Positions 6,546 through 9,727 of a stretch of DNA of 9,727 nucleotides are shown here, piece by piece. The notes beneath the pieces are model-generated. The model was not told where the DNA came from. It did no database searches and saw only the letters and a list, made by a program, of their open reading frames with translations. Source of the stretch: UBA7332 sp051657165 (lineage in GTDB: Bacteria; Bacteroidota; Bacteroidia; Bacteroidales; UBA7332); NCBI GenBank assembly GCA_051657165.1, contig JBOFKD010000041.1, positions 1 through 9,727 of the forward strand, in the 5' to 3' direction. Each line of letters starts with the position of its first letter. The stretch's first letter is position 1. The position numbers were made by a program, and so were the translations under genes.

Positions 6546-8060
6546 TTATTTACTGAAGTTCGGATTCTGAATCCAGTCCGGATTTAATAAGAACTCATCA
6601 TGTGGTATTGGGAATAATTTATGCTTTGTATCTACATAATTCTCCACATATGGTTTCTTATGATCTTTCAATGATGTCTCGGTTATTCCCCAGCGAATCA
6701 GATCATACCATCTGGATCCTTCCAGGGCTAGCTCACATGGTCTTTCCACATCCTGCAAATGCTTTAACACCTCATTCTGGCTCATCGTCTCAGGCAGTAA
6801 TGTAACTTTTGCCCGGTTTCTCACCTGATTAATATACTGAATCGCATTTCTCGTATCTCCTCTGTGGTTCAGACATTCAGCATAAAGAAGTAACACATCA
6901 GCATAACGGACTACTGGCATATTATATGCGCTTGCATCCCAATATTGACTCAAAGACGGATCCCATGTAACAAACTTATGCCAGAAGATCTCATCAGAGT
7001 TATGATAATCTGAGAATTTTTTCCCTTCATCAAAATAGAAGGCTGTTGTTTTCGGATCATCAAACAGGATTGTCGTATATAACCTTGTACTATAGTCACC
7101 CTCCGGAGTAATATCTTTTTTCATCGTCTCAAAAAGCCAGTTCGAAGGATAAGCTTCCTCATAACCTTCGGCATTAGACGAAGCAAGGTGAAGAGCTATG
7201 CGATGATACTCTCTGTTACCACCTGTTCTGTCACCGGAAAACTGAACTTCAAATACAGATTCTTTATTGTTTTTGTGGAGTCCGTCAAAGTTATGAGCAT
7301 ATTCTTCCATTAATGAATACTTCCCGATTAACTTCTCAAACTCTTTCTCAGCCTTCTCATAATCATTCAGAAACAAATACAACTTACCTAATATTGCTGC
7401 AGCTGCATATTTTGTAACTCTTCCGGCTTGCTCCGGTTTATACCCTCCCGGTTCCGGAAGATAAGATTGCACATCTGCCAGTTCTGATTTTATAAAATCC
7501 AGCAAAACACCAGGTTCCGCCTGTTTAGGATAAAATTCCTCATCAGTACCTGTCAATTGTTTTGTGTAAATAGGAATTCTCTCTCCATAATTCAGATACA
7601 ATCTGAAGTAATAATATGCTCTCAGAAATCTGGCCTCTGCCATAGTTTGATTTTTAACAGCTTCAGATACATTCGGAACTGTCGGAATATTATCAATACA
7701 TTGGTTTGAATAATTTATACCTCTGTAAAGATAAACCCATTCGGCTTTCGTTACATTATTTGTCGGTGTATTGATAAAAGAAGCTATCTCGAGCCAGGAG
7801 GTTACATCCGGACGATAATCCAGTTCGTCACTTCTGTAGTTGTCTACTACAATAAATCTTTCGAAAGGTCTGCCCCAGTTCATATTTGGCTGCAAGTAAC
7901 CATAGGCACTGGTCAAACCCTTCAGAATATCTGCTTCGCTTTTCCAGAATACAGACGGAGTAAGGTAATTAGGATCTCTGTCTTCATCTAAGAAACCTGT
8001 ACAAGAAGAGAGCCCTAATGTCAGCATAAATGCTACTATATATTTATTAATTCGTTTCAT
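6546..8060 (-). CDS. SusD/RagB-family glycan-binding outer-membrane lipoprotein
   Basis: This is a surface lipoprotein that binds the glycan and acts as the hinged lid over its SusC partner. The 504-residue product begins with a lipoprotein signal peptide with lipobox LSSC (Cys20). It is followed by an acidic stretch, FLDEDRD, resembling the Bacteroidota lipoprotein export signal for surface display. Family hallmarks are the N-terminal SusD-like region (about 21-220) with AEARFLRAYYYFRLY (141-155), then the RagB/SusD region with RYADVLLLYAE (385-395), ALEGSRWYDLIRWG (445-458) and the terminal LFPIPHDEFLLNP (482-494). Length is normal for the family and the gene is intact. The ATG at 8060 is chosen because it gives a complete signal peptide; a perfect 10-bp palindrome (TTAGATCTAA) sits immediately before it and there is no clear Shine-Dalgarno sequence. 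It lies 36 nt after susC and is almost certainly co-transcribed. SusD proteins diverge quickly, so the ligand cannot be predicted from sequence. Confidence 0.96.
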   Translation of the reverse strand: MKRINKYIVAFMLTLGLSSCTGFLDEDRDPNYLTPSVFWKSEADILKGLTSAYGYLQPNMNWGRPFERFIVVDNYRSDELDYRPDVTSWLEIASFINTPTNNVTKAEWVYLYRGINYSNQCIDNIPTVPNVSEAVKNQTMAEARFLRAYYYFRLYLNYGERIPIYTKQLTGTDEEFYPKQAEPGVLLDFIKSELADVQSYLPEPGGYKPEQAGRVTKYAAAAILGKLYLFLNDYEKAEKEFEKLIGKYSLMEEYAHNFDGLHKNNKESVFEVQFSGDRTGGNREYHRIALHLASSNAEGYEEAYPSNWLFETMKKDITPEGDYSTRLYTTILFDDPKTTAFYFDEGKKFSDYHNSDEIFWHKFVTWDPSLSQYWDASAYNMPVVRYADVLLLYAECLNHRGDTRNAIQYINQVRNRAKVTLLPETMSQNEVLKHLQDVERPCELALEGSRWYDLIRWGITETSLKDHKKPYVENYVDTKHKLFPIPHDEFLLNPDWIQNPNFSK

Positions 8061-8096
8061 TTAGATCTAAGTTTTTGGTTTGTAATAAATTGCTTA

Positions 8097-9727
8097 TCAG
8101 AATCCGAATTTCAATCCGATCATATAAGTTCTGCTTAACGGATACAGAGCATCATCTACTCCCATATAAGATCCGCCGCCTGTTGATCCCATACCCGGAT
8201 CATATCCTTTATACGATGTTATTGTAAACAATCTGTTTGCACCTACATAAACCCGAAGATTATCTATCTTTAGCTTCTGGCAAATGCTTCCCGGTAAGGT
8301 ATAACCTAACTGTAGGTTATTAAGTCTCAAATAACTTCCATTCTCCACAAAACGATCTGATGTTTTATTATTCCCGTTCGGATCACCGATTACCGCTCTT
8401 GGCACATCTGTGTTTTTATTATCTTCTCTCCATGAATTCAGGGCATCTTCCCCATAATTAAAGTGTTTATCCATACGAATCAGCTGACGTTTCATATAGT
8501 TGTATCTTTTAGCCCCAAAGTTTCCATAGAAATTAGCGACAAGATCAAATGCCTTATAACGCATATTAATATTGAATCCTAATACTACTTTCGGATTACC
8601 TGTACCTACTTTGACCTTATCATTCGAATCAAGTTTTCCATCTCCGTTCTGATCAATAAAACGAACATCTCCGGGTTTAGCAGCCGGCTGTAATGGATTC
8701 CAGTTATTTTTCTGATCATAGAATCCATACTTAGAATTCCAATCGTCTACCTCTGCCTGACTTTGAAATAATCCATCTGTTTTTAAAACCCAGAATTCAC
8801 CAATCTCTCCGCCTACATAGGTACGCGCAGGACCTACTTCATCCAGATATCCCGGATCAGACATTTGTTTCAGCACACTCTTATAATGAGAGATATTCAA
8901 GTCCAGATCATATTGGAAGTTACCCACTTTACCATGATAAATAGCCTGCATTTCAACACCTGTAGTACGCAACTTCCCTTCATTCACAATTAATGATCCA
9001 AATCCGGTACATAAGCTGATGTTTTTACTGGAAAGCATGTCTTTAGTATCTTTAATGTATCCTTCAACAGATAATTCCAGTTTATTATTCCAAAGACCTA
9101 CATCCAGACCGATATTCTGATACATCGTAGTTTCCCATTTGATATTATACGAAGGTAAACCTGTTATCGCATATCCTAAGTTGATACTATTTCCGGCAAG
9201 GGGATAATTCAGTGCATTATCATTATATGTCAGACGTGGAATATATTTATAATTACCAATTGCCTGATTACCTAACCCACCGTAGCTAAGGCGTAGCTTT
9301 AAGGTTGAAACCGTCTCTTTCATATTTTCCCAGAACCCCTCATTAGCCACATTCCAACCTAATGAAGCCGATGGAAAGAATCCCCATTTTTTGCCATTCG
9401 CAAAACGTGATGAACCATCATAGCGAGCGGATACCATTAATAAATAACGATAATCATAGTTGTAACTTAAACGACCAAATGCTGATTGCAAAGCATTTCT
9501 GTTATACCCGCCACCCACAGCAAAGTTGTCCTGACCATGAATCAGGTAAGTCATATCATTATTCTCAAAACGGGAAGCAGACCCCATTAAGTCAGAATAG
9601 CTTCTTTCTTCCTGAGACAAACCTAACATGGCTGAAATAGAATGCTTATCTTTGATCGTCACATCATAATTCCCTGTTAGTTCCAGCAATGTCTCCATTG
9701 CTTTACTTCTTGTCTCATATAATGAAG
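8097..9727 (-). CDS. SusC/RagA-family TonB-dependent outer-membrane transporter, C-terminal part (5' end beyond window)
   Basis: This is the beta-barrel half of a SusC-type porin, which imports glycan fragments across the outer membrane using TonB energy together with its SusD lid. The reading frame stays open to the window edge: the nine codons upstream of the Met codon at 9698 continue in frame, so that Met is internal and not the start. About 542 residues are visible, against roughly 1000 for the family; the signal peptide, carboxypeptidase-like domain and plug lie off the window. Diagnostic family motifs are SARYDGSSRF, WGFFPSASLGWN, LRLSYGGLGNQ, an EF-hand-like loop DQNGDGKLDSND, and the terminal strand YPLSRTYMIGLKFGF, which ends in the C-terminal Phe typical of outer-membrane barrels. 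It ends with TGA at 8097, followed directly by an in-phase TAA, 36 nt before the SusD start, as in standard SusCD operons. The family call is very secure; the transported substrate cannot be read from this part. Confidence 0.96.
   Translation of the reverse strand, partial: SLYETRSKAMETLLELTGNYDVTIKDKHSISAMLGLSQEERSYSDLMGSASRFENNDMTYLIHGQDNFAVGGGYNRNALQSAFGRLSYNYDYRYLLMVSARYDGSSRFANGKKWGFFPSASLGWNVANEGFWENMKETVSTLKLRLSYGGLGNQAIGNYKYIPRLTYNDNALNYPLAGNSINLGYAITGLPSYNIKWETTMYQNIGLDVGLWNNKLELSVEGYIKDTKDMLSSKNISLCTGFGSLIVNEGKLRTTGVEMQAIYHGKVGNFQYDLDLNISHYKSVLKQMSDPGYLDEVGPARTYVGGEIGEFWVLKTDGLFQSQAEVDDWNSKYGFYDQKNNWNPLQPAAKPGDVRFIDQNGDGKLDSNDKVKVGTGNPKVVLGFNINMRYKAFDLVANFYGNFGAKRYNYMKRQLIRMDKHFNYGEDALNSWREDNKNTDVPRAVIGDPNGNNKTSDRFVENGSYLRLNNLQLGYTLPGSICQKLKIDNLRVYVGANRLFTITSYKGYDPGMGSTGGGSYMGVDDALYPLSRTYMIGLKFGF

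Noticed and set aside
4470..8060. Shared K-Y-I residues and similar AT-rich codons at the starts of the three exported proteins (TKYI, NKYI, NKYI).
   Set aside because: Easily explained by the lysine-rich, hydrophobic start of signal peptides and AT-rich codon use; no evidence of a duplicated or regulatory element.

Overview
The window is AT-rich and reads as part of a polysaccharide utilization locus (PUL) from a Bacteroidota genome, most likely order Bacteroidales. The reasons are a SusC/SusD pair, secreted glycoside hydrolases with Bacteroidota-type signal and lipoprotein leaders, and start codons without clear Shine-Dalgarno sequences. The genus cannot be fixed from the sequence. All six genes lie on the minus strand, so the locus reads from the right edge to the left.

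Transcription unit 1 (about 9727 down to 1201): the C-terminal half of a SusC/RagA TonB-dependent outer-membrane porin, cut by the window edge; a complete SusD/RagB lipoprotein; a lipoprotein glycosidase of the GH63 YgjK type; and a secreted LacZ-type GH2 beta-galactosidase. The gaps are 36, 51 and 9 nt. The 51-nt gap holds a perfect 11-bp stem-loop. The unit ends in a strong intrinsic terminator (12-bp stem plus T-rich tail). The likely division of labour is that SusCD captures and imports a glycan, the GH63-like lipoprotein removes alpha-linked glucose at the membrane, possibly on the cell surface, and the periplasmic GH2 enzyme removes beta-galactose. No regulator is visible; it and the promoter should lie beyond the right edge.

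Transcription unit 2 (1126 down to 36): a DUF488 protein and, overlapping it by 4 nt (ATGA), a 190-residue protein. The second is not confidently recognised, but it carries a set of motifs in the same order as the alkyladenine/3-methyladenine DNA glycosylase (MPG/AAG) family. This bicistron is separated from the PUL by the terminator and looks unrelated to glycan use.

No rRNA, tRNA, CRISPR array, insertion sequence or integrase was seen. Positions 1-35 hold only the region downstream of the last gene, with no recognisable feature. No gene-free stretch exceeds 300 bases.
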